Assembly (NCBI GenBank): GCA_022494885.1
Contig: JAGVSM010001277.1
Coordinates: 62,001-126,000 of the forward strand
Reading direction: 5' to 3'
DNA length: 64,000 nucleotides
From: Micrasema longulum
Lineage: Eukaryota > Arthropoda > Insecta > Trichoptera > Brachycentridae
Shown: positions 52,158 through 63,298 of the stretch, in pieces
Layout of the letters: every line of letters begins with the position of its first letter
Numbering within the stretch: the stretch's first letter is position 1
Made by a program: the position numbers and the translations under genes
The notes under the pieces: model-generated
Seen by the model: the letters and a program-made list of their open reading frames with translations, nothing else
What the model was told of the DNA's origin: nothing
Database searches by the model: none

Positions 52158-52990
52158 GCGTGTGTAATTATTTTTTATTTATTTATTTACTCACTGACTT
52201 AGTCTATTAAAAAAACGGCAAACAAAAATCTTTTTAATACATACAGGCACAATTAAATAAAATAAAAATTAAAGCCAGGACAAAATATTAAAATTACCAC
52301 CTCACGACGAGATCTGGTATATCTTAGTGATTGTTTAAATCTAGAAAGACTTACACCAAAAAAGTCCAGATCCTGTCTCGAGTTTACAATGCGACACAAT
52401 CGAGACATTGGTGCACGCAAGGAATAGTTTGTGCTGTGCCGATCAAGAAAAAGCACATTATTATTTCATTACAGGCGGATCGGAACATTGAATGCCTCTA
52501 GTTCCAGTAACGATGGTACATCAATTAAGCCATTTAGTAAATCAATCTTAAATATGGATTCAATGTTATTTTTACGGTTTTGTAGACTAGAGATTTTTAA
52601 CATTGATTACATTTCTCCGTTAGTGTAGTCTCCCCTCTCGAGGCCAATCGTCCATGCTACTTTTCTTAGCAGACGATGTTGCACCGGTTCGATATGATTT
52701 ATCCGACCTGCATAGAGGGGAGATCAGATCACGGAGGGATATTTTAAAAGAGGGCGGACAAGTGAGCAATAAAGTGCTTTAACTGTGAACATATTGGTAA
52801 AGTCACTAGATGTCCTGCGAACAAAACCTAAGAGTGTAAAAGGTATGTTTAAAGTCCATGATAACTCCGAGGTCCTTAATAGACTTGACGACATCTAAAT
52901 TGCTGTTTTCGATTTTGTAATCAAAGGAGATTGTATTTATTGGTTGCACGCTCTGCTCTTTCTGTCGTAATTTTGAATAAAATCATTTGT
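52158..52990 (-). pseudogene. LINE ORF2 C-terminus, 3' UTR and tail
   Basis: Read downwards: ISFDYKIENSNLDVV, SIKDLGVIMDFKHTF, then LYAG, NHIEPVQHRLLRKVAW, LKISSLQNRKNNIESIFK, FLDRHSTNYSLRAPMSRLCR and QDLDFFGVSLSRFKQSL, stop near 52256. A few frameshifts and stops separate the blocks. Order and motifs are those of a jockey/CR1-type ORF2 after the catalytic core. The 3' tail is (TTTA)n on the + strand at 52170-52190. Confidence 0.8.
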
Positions 52991-53009
52991 CAAAAAAATA
53001 TGCAAAAGG

Positions 53010-53110
53010 GTGATCGTCAAAATGGCGTGGCTGATAGAGAATCCCCCAGGACTCCATAACAACTGGGGGTGGATGTGCGTTTTTTCCCTCAACTCCGCCT
53101 AGGGATCGAA
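53010..53110 (+). repeat. Repeat shared with 12.8 kb
   Basis: CAAAATGGCGTGGCTGATAG, CCCAGGACTCCATAACAAC, TTTTTTCCCTCAACTCCGCC. A diverged partner of 12655-12880 with the middle missing. Confidence 0.5.
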
Positions 53111-53305
53111 CGTGGATTAAGTAATTGGGTACTTGCGTTTTTAAATATTATGAGATCTAATTTTAAAAAAATATTAAAATATCAATCAAATTATTCGGTT
53201 TCCTTTTTCTGTTTACCACAAAGCGCATTCGCTAAATCTATCTGGGTTTTAACGTTATTTCACATCAAGAACATAGATACTATATTTAAATTTATACAAA
53301 ATATC

Positions 53306-53500
53306 ATCATTCCCTTTTCCCATCTAATGGTGCATTCGTACACTAACCACAGCGTATCTTGATCATTTGTGTCACATGCGGTAAAATAATCAGTCTTACG
53401 CTTCAGGTGCCAGTCCTGGGACTATGGAATATTCGAGTGTAAAAACACATTTTTAAATAAATATTTGTTACGTAACGGAAATGGAATCCGAGACCAATGT
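53306..53500 (-). mobile_element. SINE-A, damaged minus copy
   Basis: CATCATTCCCTTTTCCCATC, ACAGCGTATCTTGATCATTT, TCAGTCTTACGCTTCAGGTG, GGACTATGGAATATTCGAGT. The tRNA-like head is partly lost after 53480. Confidence 0.7.
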
Positions 53501-53509
53501 TTTAGGTAT

Positions 53510-53740
53510 TTTTGAATTTTCTTAATCATTATTTTTTATTTTTCAATTGTTCATTTTTTTACTTTTTTCATGATTGTATTTTTTATTTGTTTTTGATCAG
53601 ACTTAGAAATTGCTAATGGCAATAAATTCGCCATTTAACCGTGTATACCTTTGTTTTATTTGAGAAAAAACTTTTTTTAGTGTTCATCACATTGTATATA
53701 TTATGTTTTATAAAGATTTTTTTACTATTATTACTATTAT
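53510..53740. other. No feature recognised
   Basis: AT-rich. Confidence 0.25.
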
Positions 53741-53742
53741 TA

Positions 53743-54205
53743 TTGTGTCCAAATGTTTGTAAACAGACTGGATTTCCTCTTTAGTGAGTTATTTAGATCT
53801 AAATTTGTTGCAACAGAGAGGGAAGACATTTTTGAGAAAGAAATATGGAAGTCTAGGCATTTACAGAGCTTATGACCTGTTATTGGCTGGTTTGAGTCGC
53901 AACTTTACACACCGTGTAACATTCATCATTCACATATTTAAGCATCCATATTACCTCAACCATCTGTTGATCTTTATGAAGTTAGAGATCTGAGACTTTT
54001 ATTGATGCAGGTGAAATTTTGACTTAGTTATTTCACCTACAAATACTTTTCAATGATTATACTTCTTCTTAAACCAGGAAGGTTTAATCCAGTTCTTGTC
54101 AACAGTAAAATATCCACTTAAACCAGTCGTAAGCCCTGTAAATGCCTAGACTTCCAGACTCCCGTCTCAAAAATGTTTTACCTCGCTGATGCAACAAATT
54201 TGAAT
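53743..54205. repeat. Unit-390 inverted pair
   Basis: A + copy 53743-54100 (GTGTCCAAATGTTTGTAAAC, GAAGTCTAGGCATTTACAGA, CACACCGTGTAACATTCATC, TGATGCAGGTGAAATTTTGA). From 54081 the sequence folds back: TTTAATCCAGTTCTTGTC is the inverse of the unit start, and 54114-54205 is a minus piece with TCGTAAGCCCTGTAAATGCC. The 69-codon frame at 53784-53993 contains GSLGIYRAYDLLLAGLS, the frame conserved in this family. Confidence 0.75.
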
Positions 54206-54258
54206 CTCAGACCTCTTGCATGGTAGGCAAACGCGCTGACTATCAGACCACGAGGCGG
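54203..54258 (-). mobile_element. SINE-A head fragment
   Basis: TCTCAGACCTCTTGCATGG, TAGGCAAACGCGCTGAC, ACCACGAGGCGG. Directly follows the Unit-390 minus arm; only the tRNA-like region remains. Confidence 0.7.
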
Positions 54259-54261
54259 ATA

Positions 54262-55240
54262 AAGTATGCTCAATAAAAACTGAATATTAAAATTTACGGT
54301 AGATAAAATCAACCAATTCACTCACGTAAAGCTTAAAGGTTTATTAAAAATTATCGATAACAGTTATTGATAAACATTGGTAACTTTTGATTAATATTTT
54401 TCAGTTACTGTAAATACTTTTGAAAAATACTGGTTTCCATTTATCTCTTTGGTTTTACGATCGGAATGGTAAAAATAATATCCTACTTTTCATTTTATTA
54501 ATTTATTGGCCATGCGAAAGGTAAATTTCTCAATCAGTAATGTGATCAGGTACCGTATTTACAATTTTCTTTATACTTCGGTCTTAAGGGCATATTTCGA
54601 AATACCGCGTAAGTAAACCTGCTAAGCCTCCCCTTCCACGATCGGTAAAATAAATATGAAAAATAATTCAAAATTCAAATTATTTATTCACAAAGTAACA
54701 TAACAAATAACAAAGGATTTAAGACGTTAAATTGGAACTTTATATCAAACCAAGAACCCTTATTATTATTGTTAGTTTTGAATTATTTTTTCATTTATTT
54801 ATAAGGAAATCGTAGTCTTTATATAAACACAAGGTACAAAAGAAAAATTAGAAAAAGTAAGACCAATTACAGATTTCACACTAATTTATTATGAATGCAG
54901 GAGGAGAGGGGAAAATAATTGAATTCTAAAAAAGTAAAAATATAAATATTAAATAAAAAGTACATAAACGGGAGAAGACATTGTATAGCTCCAACTCTAC
55001 TTTCCTCCCTCTCTGCTTCAATCAACACTTATATTTCTTTGTAAAAATTCACAACCAACAATAATTAATTAGATGCAGGTTGTAGATGTACATTGAAATA
55101 AGTATAAATTAAGAGTTGAAATCAAAAGTAATAGTTAAAATTAAAATTAAAGTTAAAACTTTAAATTAAAAGTTAAAATTATTGTTTAATTAATTTTTGT
55201 TATACCAAACAATCATTTGCTAAGGTTTGATAAGGTTTTC
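54262..55240. other. No feature recognised
   Basis: AT-rich. A purine-rich run of AAAATTAAAGTTAAAACTTT type lies at 55120-55190. Confidence 0.3.
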
Positions 55241-55242
55241 TC

Positions 55243-55420
55243 TTTCCATGCGGATGAAGAATACAGTTCTATTTGTGAAATAGAACCGGAACCGTAGCGA
55301 GAATTTTAGACTCGATGGCTGCTCTCAGGTCAGAATCCTGAATAAGGAAATCGAGTGGAGAGAAGTCCAACTCGTTGGGAAGTAACTGGCTTGTTCGTTT
55401 ACATTTATTGAGGTCCTTTA
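55243..55420 (+). repeat. Rep-1 copy
   Basis: GCGGATGAAGAATACAGTTC, TATTTGTGAAATAGAACCGG, GACTCGATGGCTGCTCTCAG, TAACTGGCTTGTTCG. Confidence 0.65.
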
Positions 55421-55461
55421 TTCGAAATATATTAATTTTAAAGGTTGCATATTTACTTTTA

Positions 55462-55706
55462 TCGGCCTCGTGGTGTAATGGTCAGCGCATTTGCCTACCA
55501 TGCAAGAGGTCTCGGGTTCGATTCCCAACACGGTTGATATGAAATATTATTTAAAAGGTGTTTCTACACTAGAATATTTTATAGTCCCTGGACTGGTACC
55601 TGAAGCGTAAGACTGATCACCTTACCTTCATGTAACAAAAATGATGAAGATACGCTGCGATTGGTGTACCATTGCCCTATGCATCATTAGGTACGGAAAG
55701 GGAATG
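55462..55706 (+). mobile_element. SINE-A, full-length + copy
   Basis: The cleanest copy: TCGGCCTCGTGGTGTAATGG, B box GGGTTCGATTCCC at 55514-55526, GTTGATATGAAATATTATTT, AGTCCCTGGACTGGTACCTG, GACTGATCACCTTACC, GATACGCTGCGATTGGTGTA. It lies just 5' of a LINE on the same strand. Confidence 0.9.
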
Positions 55707-55734
55707 CCGCCTACATAACGCCTACATAATACGA

Positions 55735-56145
55735 ATTCTCCTCGACGGATGCGAATCGTGGCACCTCACTAGGGCAAAATGGAAAAATTCTGAGTTTTTA
55801 GAATAGGTGTCTTAGAAGAATCTTGGGTGTGCAGAGGTTTGACTTTGTGAGGAATGAGGTAATAATAGAACGGATGCAGCAAACTCCGGTGACAATTGTC
55901 GTCAAGCGGAGGCGATACGGTTGGCAAGGCCATATACTGCGGATGCCGCCTGAGAGCCTTAACCACGCTTGCGTACTTTACAGGGCATCAGGTTTTCGAC
56001 GTCCTGGACGTCCACTGCTGACGGTTCGTCGGGAGTTTATATCAAAACTTCGGGAGAACCTGACTTGGGAGGACGCAAAGGAGTTGGTAGCCAACAGAGA
56101 TGCACGGAGGCTCTTTGTGGGTGCCATATGCTCAAACTAGAGAGG
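55735..56145 (+). pseudogene. LINE ORF C-terminus (GHxLRMP family), best copy
   Basis: The open frame at 55823-56140 reads VKRRRYGWQGHILRMPPESL, then NHACVLYRASGFRRPGRPLL, NLTWEDAKELVANRDARRLF and a stop. This is a W-x-GH-x-LRM-P...GxRxPGRPxxTWR...A.DR..WR.-type tail of a LINE ORF. Upstream sequence (55740-55820) is shared with the 51.7 kb copy. Other frames across it (55969-56220, 56100-56363, 55769-55966 minus) are shadows. Confidence 0.8.
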
Positions 56146-56149
56146 AGAC

Positions 56150-56395
56150 ATGGAATGATAATGTTGATGATGAAAGGTTGTATAAAGAAAATGTTTTATT
56201 GTTCCTCGACTGGCATCTGAAGCGTAAGACTAACCTTTTTTTTGTTTATTTATTTGATTTATTTCACATAAAACGTTTTCTTTTTTCTTTTCTACATGAA
56301 CACCTCATTAGGCATAACCCGTGTCGAAGCATTCATTTACATAAGTTTTATATTTTGTTCTAGTATACAGTAAATAAATATAGTATCATAAATAA
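56150..56395. other. SINE-A scrap, otherwise no feature
   Basis: CTGGCATCTGAAGCGTAAGA at 56209-56228 is a piece of the SINE-A body. The rest is AT-rich. Confidence 0.4.
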
Positions 56396-56407
56396 CAATG
56401 TATCGAT

Positions 56408-57167
56408 CATAGAATTAAGAATAATCCAGAAGGAGCCTAGAATCATATTTGAGTACATCGGACTGTGTCCAAAAATTCCTCTACAATGCCCCACTTTCAC
56501 CGCGCGCATTCGTGAAGTCGCCGCGTAATGTTGCACGATGGGAAAAAATATAATCATAACACAAATATAAGGTTAGAAAAACGCAATCTGTTAATGAACA
56601 ATAATGAGGAATGCCTCTAAAATTTTATTGTGCACGCGGAAATATTGATTGACACAACAGAGTAGATAAGTAAAGGGTCATTTAATAAGAGTAATTGCAT
56701 TAATGAACTTTAAAGTTAAAATCTAAAACCAATTTAATTTGACATAAAACGGATATTTTTATATCATGTTAAATAATATTTGATGCTTTGAAGATAATGT
56801 TGGTCAAATGTCCACCACAGAGTAATTTAATCCGAAGTCCAATTTCCATTAGTTCTCTCATTAAATGAGCAATATAGGGTAAAAAAAATTACTACCCTGG
56901 CAACACTAACAAAATATTTATTTTGTTTCTTCGACAATCTGACAGATAGAAAAATAATTCAAATTTTAAGTAATGCATTTGCAATTACACATAAAATGTG
57001 ATACCATTCTGTTTCTTTAAGATCCTAGCAGTATTTCTACACTTTAAAAGGACGCAACACGGCATAGTTGAATTCAAATCAAGAGTTGAGTACTGAGCAA
57101 CGTCTACAAAAAAACTAATGGGTCAAAACGTAAACCTACTCATTTATGGACTATTCTCAATTCTATG
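56408..57167. mobile_element. MITE-H, complete hAT-like element, 760 bp
   Basis: Ends CATAGAATTAAGAATAATCC (left) and GGACTATTCTCAATTCTATG (right), flanked by GTATCGAT (56400-56407) and GTATAGAT (57168-57175), an 8-bp duplication with one mismatch. Shares most of its length with 48015-48618. It has about 200 bp extra between TTGATTGACACAAC and TACCCTGGCAACACTAAC, so one of the two is an internal deletion or the other an insertion derivative. Confidence 0.9.
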
Positions 57168-57179
57168 GTATAGATATAA

Positions 57180-58900
57180 ACAAAGATAATAAATAAGCAG
57201 ACAGGCAACAATAATTCCGAGTTCAAATGAACAACTGTTTTGGTGGAGTGACCATCTCAAGGCACCTTCATGCAACAGATGATCGATATTGATGATACAG
57301 ATTTTCGATGCTCCCGGTTTATATTTTAATTTTAAATAGCGTACTTTTTGGCAGCAGTGCGCTGTGCTCACTGACGAGAATTTAATGAAAAACTATTTGT
57401 TTTTAAGATGGTTGAATTATCTTCGTACTGATGTGGATATTCTAATCAATCTTCTTATCACATCCTGTAGTTTTGTCACTTTCCCCTTCTCTATGAATAT
57501 CGAATGGAGCTTTTTGCTACTATCCGTGGCCATTTTACCTACAAATGTATATTTAGGGGTCTTAAAAAGTTTGTAATTATTTCGGCGAATTTATCATGTC
57601 CAATCAATAGTTTATTTTCAGTCAGTGAAGAATTCACTTCCCACGTTTTTCAATCCAATGAAATATTAGGTTTTTCTGGAATACCTTCTTTTAGCGAAAA
57701 TATGGTAAGGCAGATTACAAAGAGCTCTCTAGGGTAGCTTTTCTCTTTTGGTAACGAACATATTTTTAATTTTAGGTATTTGGGCACCGCTAAGGAGCCT
57801 CAAGTTCTCAACTGCTTTGCGGTATAGCAGTGCTCAGTGAGACAATCTTCATGGCGGTAATGCAAAACCATACTCAAGTCATGTGTTGTCTATTTCCGTA
57901 AAGGGGAAGAAGGTTTATCTACTAATACACTAATGAGTAGGGCTGAGAGGCGTGTATCGGTCGGGGGTCGGGCTGGGCTGCTCCTTCGCCGCCGTGGTGG
58001 GTTATTGTGGACGCTGTCCTGGATAGTATTGGGTTTTTAAACTGCGTTCGGTTGATAAGGTTGGTTGTTAGGTTGGTTGGTAAGTCGGTTGATAGATTAG
58101 CTGATAGGTCTTGACTAGAATGCTAGATTTTGAAAAGGTTGATGCTAGATTTTCGGCTTGAATGCTAGGAATAGAGTGAATTTATGAACAATGATATTCT
58201 TTCGGGCTTAATAGGTTTGAATTATTTGGCCGGTAGAGGAGTGGTTACGGTTCTGGTTTTCGCGATTTGACTTGTTTCTTCCGGTTTACTAACAAGCTAA
58301 TGAACTAACATACCCCATCGCCGTCAGAATCGGAAAAATTTGATTGATGGTGACAGACAAATTGACTATACATACTTAGGTTGCTTTGACGACGATAGGG
58401 GTATTGAAAGCAATAAATGTAAATTTTAAAAAAAAAAAACACGTGAATCTTTTAAAAACAAAGAGTTCACTTTGAAAAAAAAAATTTTTTCGTTCATTAA
58501 TGCTAAAAAAAAAATTGTTTTTGTAATGTGCGGATTTAAGAAGAGGCCACAGGACCTTTGAAACAAATCCGGGAAAGTGGGTGGGGTGGGGTTGAGGTTT
58601 TAAAATAAGAATAATATGGATATTATTAAAGCAAAATCTTATTTAAAAATTATAATCGTGTAATGGGGTTCTTAAGATAAAATGGATCGTCGAAAGGCCG
58701 TAAGACAGAAGAATGTAATACATTTTTTATTCCAGGACCACCTAAAGAATGAAGGTTAAAAAATTAATTACGGCTCTGTGATCGCATTTCATTTGCTCTT
58801 TTTAAAGCTTTTGCGTAAAAGGGCCCTATTGCAATAATAATCTGTTTCATTTATTTCGACGTTCACATGTAAAGGTCAGTCAGAACCCGTTAGTTTATTG
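57180..58900. other. No gene recognised
   Basis: Unsupported frames at 57144-57371 (minus), 57364-57576 and 57504-57737. At 57935-58020 a GC-richer segment (CGGTCGGGGGTCGGGCTGGG) is followed by short internal repeats of GGTTGGT and TGCTAGATTTT at 58060-58170. Source unknown. Confidence 0.3.
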
Positions 58901-58904
58901 ATTT

Positions 58905-59060
58905 ATGTAAATCAGGTAGAAGAATTGGAGTATTTAGGAAGTTTGTTTACTGGAGATGGAAATACAGAGCAATATATTTAAATGAAGAAGATTACCAGGG
59001 ACAGATTGAAAGTCAATATTTGCAAAATGTTTATCGGTGGAGACAAAATTAACAGTTGAC
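58905..59060 (+). pseudogene. LINE reverse transcriptase fragment
   Basis: Reads QVEELEYLGSLFTGDGNTEQ, then a stop, KKITRDRLKVNICKM. The V-E-x-x-x-YLGSL-x-x-x-DG motif follows the YADD core in many arthropod LINE ORFs. Short and decayed. Confidence 0.6.
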
Positions 59061-59064
59061 AATA

Positions 59065-59875
59065 AAGTCCGGTATTTCAATTTTCATTTCAATAACGTTT
59101 ATATATTATTTTCTATTGTTTTCAATAATACTATTATTTTGTATATTTGATTATGTATATAACCATATTTGTGTAATTAATATTTATATCCGATTATTTT
59201 TTTATGTTACCTTTTTGGAATTTTATTATTTATTATTTGTACTTAGTTTTTTTGGATTGTTATTCTATTGCATAACATGTTACTATAATTTAATTATTTT
59301 TACTATTTATTTTTTATTGTTAATTATTATGGCTTAACCCGGGAACAGCCTAAAAAGGTGTTATTTTGAATGAATGAATAAATAAATACATATGCATCAA
59401 TTTAATTTTGAAAACAAATTTACTTTGAAGCCGCTCATCGAAAAATACAAGATGTTTAACAAAAACAAAATCGCTCAGAACTAATAACAGATTTCCACAT
59501 AGTATGCAAAGTTAGGTAAAGAAAATATATTACATAATAAATAAATACATATAATTTTAAACAAATAAAAATGTTATTTTCATGTACTCATGGAGAGATG
59601 TACATAAATTTTTTTTATAATGCCTACTAAGTTACATAATGCATGTTTAGTGTAAATTTCAAATCTGACAGAGTGATGTTTGTGTAATCTTTGTCTTTAA
59701 ATTTTGTATTGGATACTGAAAAAGTCCTTCGGAAGCATTTTTAACATACGATGTTTTACTTATTGGTACATGATTTATAAAGTATAATACATTCCCAAGA
59801 GTTAGTACAACTTAATTCGGGACATAAATAATCCGTAATTTTTTTATAAAAAAACACATATTTTTTTTATTTTTT
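59065..59875. other. No feature recognised
   Basis: A 93-codon + frame (59056-59337) is extremely rich in F, I, L and Y, as expected from T-rich DNA. I do not treat it as a gene. Confidence 0.35.
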
Positions 59876-59877
59876 TA

Positions 59878-60222
59878 TTTTTTATTTATTATATTGAAAA
59901 CATATTATACATAATTATATACAATATTCCCAAGGAGTTTTTTAAAAAAAAACTCATTTAGGGACATACAGATAATATTTTTTTTTAGAGACGTTTTAAA
60001 ATTTTAAACTATAATATTATTTAACAAAAGCAGAAAAATTAAAATTATGATATACTGCAAATTAAAAAGGGTATGAAAAATACTTGAAAATAACAGAATA
60101 AACAGAATACTAGGCATGGAAATAAATTCAAAATAATGTTTACATTATGCAATCTGGGAAAGAAAATTGAAAAAGTTTAAAAATTACATGGATGTATATA
60201 TACATACTGAACTAGTACATAT
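59878..60222 (-). mobile_element. LINE 3' UTR, reverse copy of the 17.4-17.7 kb element
   Basis: TTATATTGAAAACATATTAT, CCCAAGGAGTTTTTTAAAAA, GGGACATACAGATAATA, TATGATATACTGCAAATTAA, ACTAGGCATGGAAATAAATT and GATGTATATATACATACTGA match 17390-17712 almost base for base in reverse. No ORF part is present, so this copy is truncated to its 3' UTR. Confidence 0.9.
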
Positions 60223-60229
60223 TAGTATA

Positions 60230-62070
60230 TATTAAGAAAAGCAAAGAAACCAAACAAGTTTAATACATTATAAAGAATTAACTTTGCGGTCAAACATTTC
60301 ACTAAATGTTATTAAATATTTGTATATAACCGATTGCCGACTTTTCTATGTCTACCGGATTCAAGGAGTGGTTTTATTAAATACTAACATTTTTTTAATG
60401 TATTCAGAACCCTTTATAAAAAATATGTCTCCAAGATACCTATCAGACCTGTGCTTTCGAGAAACTACATTGATAAAACTACAAAAAATGCTCTCCTGAA
60501 AAATTAAAAGTTCTGTAATAAACACGTCTGTCTTCTAGACCATCGGTATGTAGTGTTAGCTTAATTAGAATAAAAGTTTAAGTATAGAATTGCAAAGCTC
60601 CCTTAAGGTGATTATTTACAAAAACTGTCGTGTATAAATCAGCCGTTTTTTAACATAAAAATAATTTGGTTCTTTCTTCTACGTTGAAATAAAAATAATT
60701 TAATAAAAATAATAATATTTTTTTTTGTTCTAGCTTTAATTTTATTTAGTTGTATTTTATTTTATTAGTGCCTGTATTTATTATAAGGAATTGTATTTAC
60801 CATCGTTAGAATGGACTGCATAAGTTCGTCAAATAAATAAATATGTACGAATAAAGAACCTTCACCACCAGAATAAAAATAATTATTTCACAATAGTTTT
60901 TATCATGGATAATCAGGTCAGCCAACAGAGAATGGACATTTTTTACACTCCGTAATTATTATGTATTACTTTGTAATATATAATCAATTTATTTATTTTG
61001 TTTTATTGATGAATTCATATTGATTCATAATTCACAGCGTCTCTTCGGCGGAGTAAAGAAGAAATCGAGTTTAGTGTGGAAATATTCTGAAGTTGGCAAA
61101 AAAAAACAAAAATAACTGTTTTGCAACATCTGACGACTGACAATTGACAACTGACTTATCCATGTAGGGTACCCGAGTAAAGTGGGCATTATCGTTTAAA
61201 ATATTAATAAAACCATGAATTTTTACTGGTTTTTTGTCTATATTTTTCTTTATGGAGTTATTTAAATTAGCACGTTTTATAGTTTTTTTAAAGTTTTTAT
61301 ATTATAAATTATTTATTTTATTAAAGAGTTCACAAATATCCACAAAAACCAAAAACAGAAATATTGCGTCCAAAAATCATATGAAAGGGGAATTTAACAA
61401 TCTAAGGGTTTACCTGGTTTAACTAATAACTAATAACTAATCACTAATAACTGTAACTTATAACTAATAACTATAATATCTTTATAAATATTGGGTTTAG
61501 ATTTTTAGTATTCCTCCATTATACATTTACGTATCGACTGAAGTAATTTGTTATGAAATATTAAGTACTTATTAGGCACAAAAAACACATTTTATCGGAA
61601 ATCGGGGATAAATTACAAGTATCATCAAAAGTATAGCAATAACACTTACATTGGCGTTACACGTCCACTACATGTCCAGTCACGTAGTCCAGTACTAGCT
61701 ACTTAGTAGCTCTCGGGAAGTTGGTGCGGGTGCACGTTTCGCCCGAGTCGTTAGCGATACCCAATGGTTTTTTTTAATGTTTTCTGCAGTTGGATTTGAA
61801 ATATTATCATCTTTGAATTAAATTATGGTTAATTAAAGCCATTCCCTATAAATATTCCATTTTTCCCTTGTTAAATCTCTTATTTTTTAATGTGAAGTAA
61901 CTACACAGCACCGTAACGCGCGGTGTTTTTAGGACAGTAAGGGAAAGGTCGAGGAAATGACTTGTGTCAAAATTTATGCAAGAGGGTTAAAAGTGTTCTT
62001 AATAAATAAATGTCACTATGGTATTCATATTTGGAAGATGCAAAGGAGTAAATTTAAATTAACATATTTC
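60230..62070. other. No gene recognised
   Basis: A 71-codon + frame (60284-60499) is unsupported. 60590-60640 (GCTCCCTTAAGGTGATTATT) resembles the Rep-F ending. At 61421-61470 an imperfect ACTAATAA-type run occurs. CpG-containing words occur near 61720-61755 and 61915 without a clear feature. Confidence 0.3.
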
Positions 62071-62074
62071 TTCT

Positions 62075-62300
62075 TCTTCTTTTTCCACTGGCGATCATCA
62101 CTCTGAATTCATCACGATCCTGGGCCAGCCTAATCAGCGTTGCTGCATCCGGCACCCCGAACCACTGTCCGAGATTTCCGAGCCATGATGCTATTTTCTG
62201 TCCCATACCCCGTCAGCCCTCTATCTTTCCTTCCATGAGAAGTTGGAGAAGGGCATTGTTCTCCTACTTATCATAAAAGGATCATTTAGTGGGAAGAGAT
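62075..62300 (-). pseudogene. LINE ORF C-terminal fragment
   Basis: The minus strand reads KIASWLGNLGQWFGVPDA and LIRLAQDRDEFRVMIASGKR, then a lysine/arginine run from GAAGAAGAAGAA. The W-L-x-NL-x-x-WFG pattern is found near the end of several insect LINE ORFs. One end has a stop and a frameshift. Confidence 0.7.
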
Positions 62301-62309
62301 TTTTGGGAG

Positions 62310-62800
62310 ACACAATTTTATTAAACTGATTTATTTTACGCACTATACGAAAAATATCACGTTTTTTTATAAATTTCTCAAGTAAAAGGGGTCAAGGAAG
62401 TACTGTCCAGATTTTTTTTGCTAATTATTAGTAGCATAAAACATATTTTAAAATTTGGAAATTTGAATTCCCATAAAAACGGCGATTCCATTGGCTGCGC
62501 CTCTAATACGTCACGATTCATATTTATTTGGTCGTTGCAGTTGAAATTTTTGTAGAACAATATCACGAATCTTGACATTACAACAACCAAGGCCAAACAC
62601 GTCGCGTTTTTCTACAAACGTATTTTTATAGAATTTATTTTTTTCCATTTATGGATGAAAACATTTCTCCACAATATCCAAATTGATTTTGAAAATACAA
62701 TTAATTATACATAATCCATTTCATATATTTTTATTGGTATTTTAAGTATGTGATATTTCCCTATTCTCATATAAAATTGCATTAATTACCTTCTAACGTA
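62310..62800. other. No feature recognised
   Basis: AT-rich; a 72-codon minus frame at 62378-62596 is unsupported. Confidence 0.3.
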
Positions 62801-62802
62801 AC

Positions 62803-63160
62803 AATGTTGGATTATCTCCAAATGCTTGCAGACTGGCTGGATTTCCTCCCTAGGGAGTTATTTAAATTTAAATTTATTTTAATTTAGGTAAATTATTTTT
62901 ATTTAGGGAAAACATTGTTGATAAGGGAATATGGAAGTCTAGGCATTTACAGGGCTTATGACCTGTCATTGGCTGGTTTGAGTGGCCACTTTACACACTG
63001 TGTAACATTCACCATTTTGGCCATATTTAAACATCCACATTTCCTCAACTCTTGCTTAAAACAGTTAGTGACAGGTCATAAGCCCTGTAAATGCCTAGAC
63101 TTCCATATTCCCTTATCAACAATGTTTTTCCTCTCTGTTGAAATAAATTTAAACCTTTTA
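62803..63160. repeat. Unit-390 inverted pair with perfect 60-bp arms
   Basis: A + copy 62803-63053 (ATCTCCAAATGCTTGCAGAC, CACACTGTGTAACATTCACC, CCACATTTCCTCAACTCTTG), then a minus piece 63069-63160. 62909-62968 and 63069-63128 are exact inverted copies (right arm starts TGACAGGTCATAAGCCCTGT). Both arms carry the rare variant GTTGATAAGGG. The 137-codon + frame at 62915-63328 contains GSLGIYRAYDLSLAGLSGHF and then runs through non-homologous sequence. Confidence 0.85.
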
Positions 63161-63298
63161 ACGTATTTACTAAAACGCACTAAGGGGAAATGTTTTCAGT
63201 TTTATTTTTTATTTTATTTGAAAATCTTCCATATCAATTATGGTTTTCGAGAGAATATTGAACAATCATGTTTTTATTATTATTTAATTAAATACTGG

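Noticed and set aside
59056..59337. 93-codon hydrophobic frame that could suggest a membrane protein
   Set aside because: T-rich DNA gives F/I/L/Y runs on this strand automatically; nothing else supports a protein.
62909..63128. Rho-independent-type terminator or bacterial element
   Set aside because: The inverted pair is made of two copies of a dispersed eukaryotic repeat.
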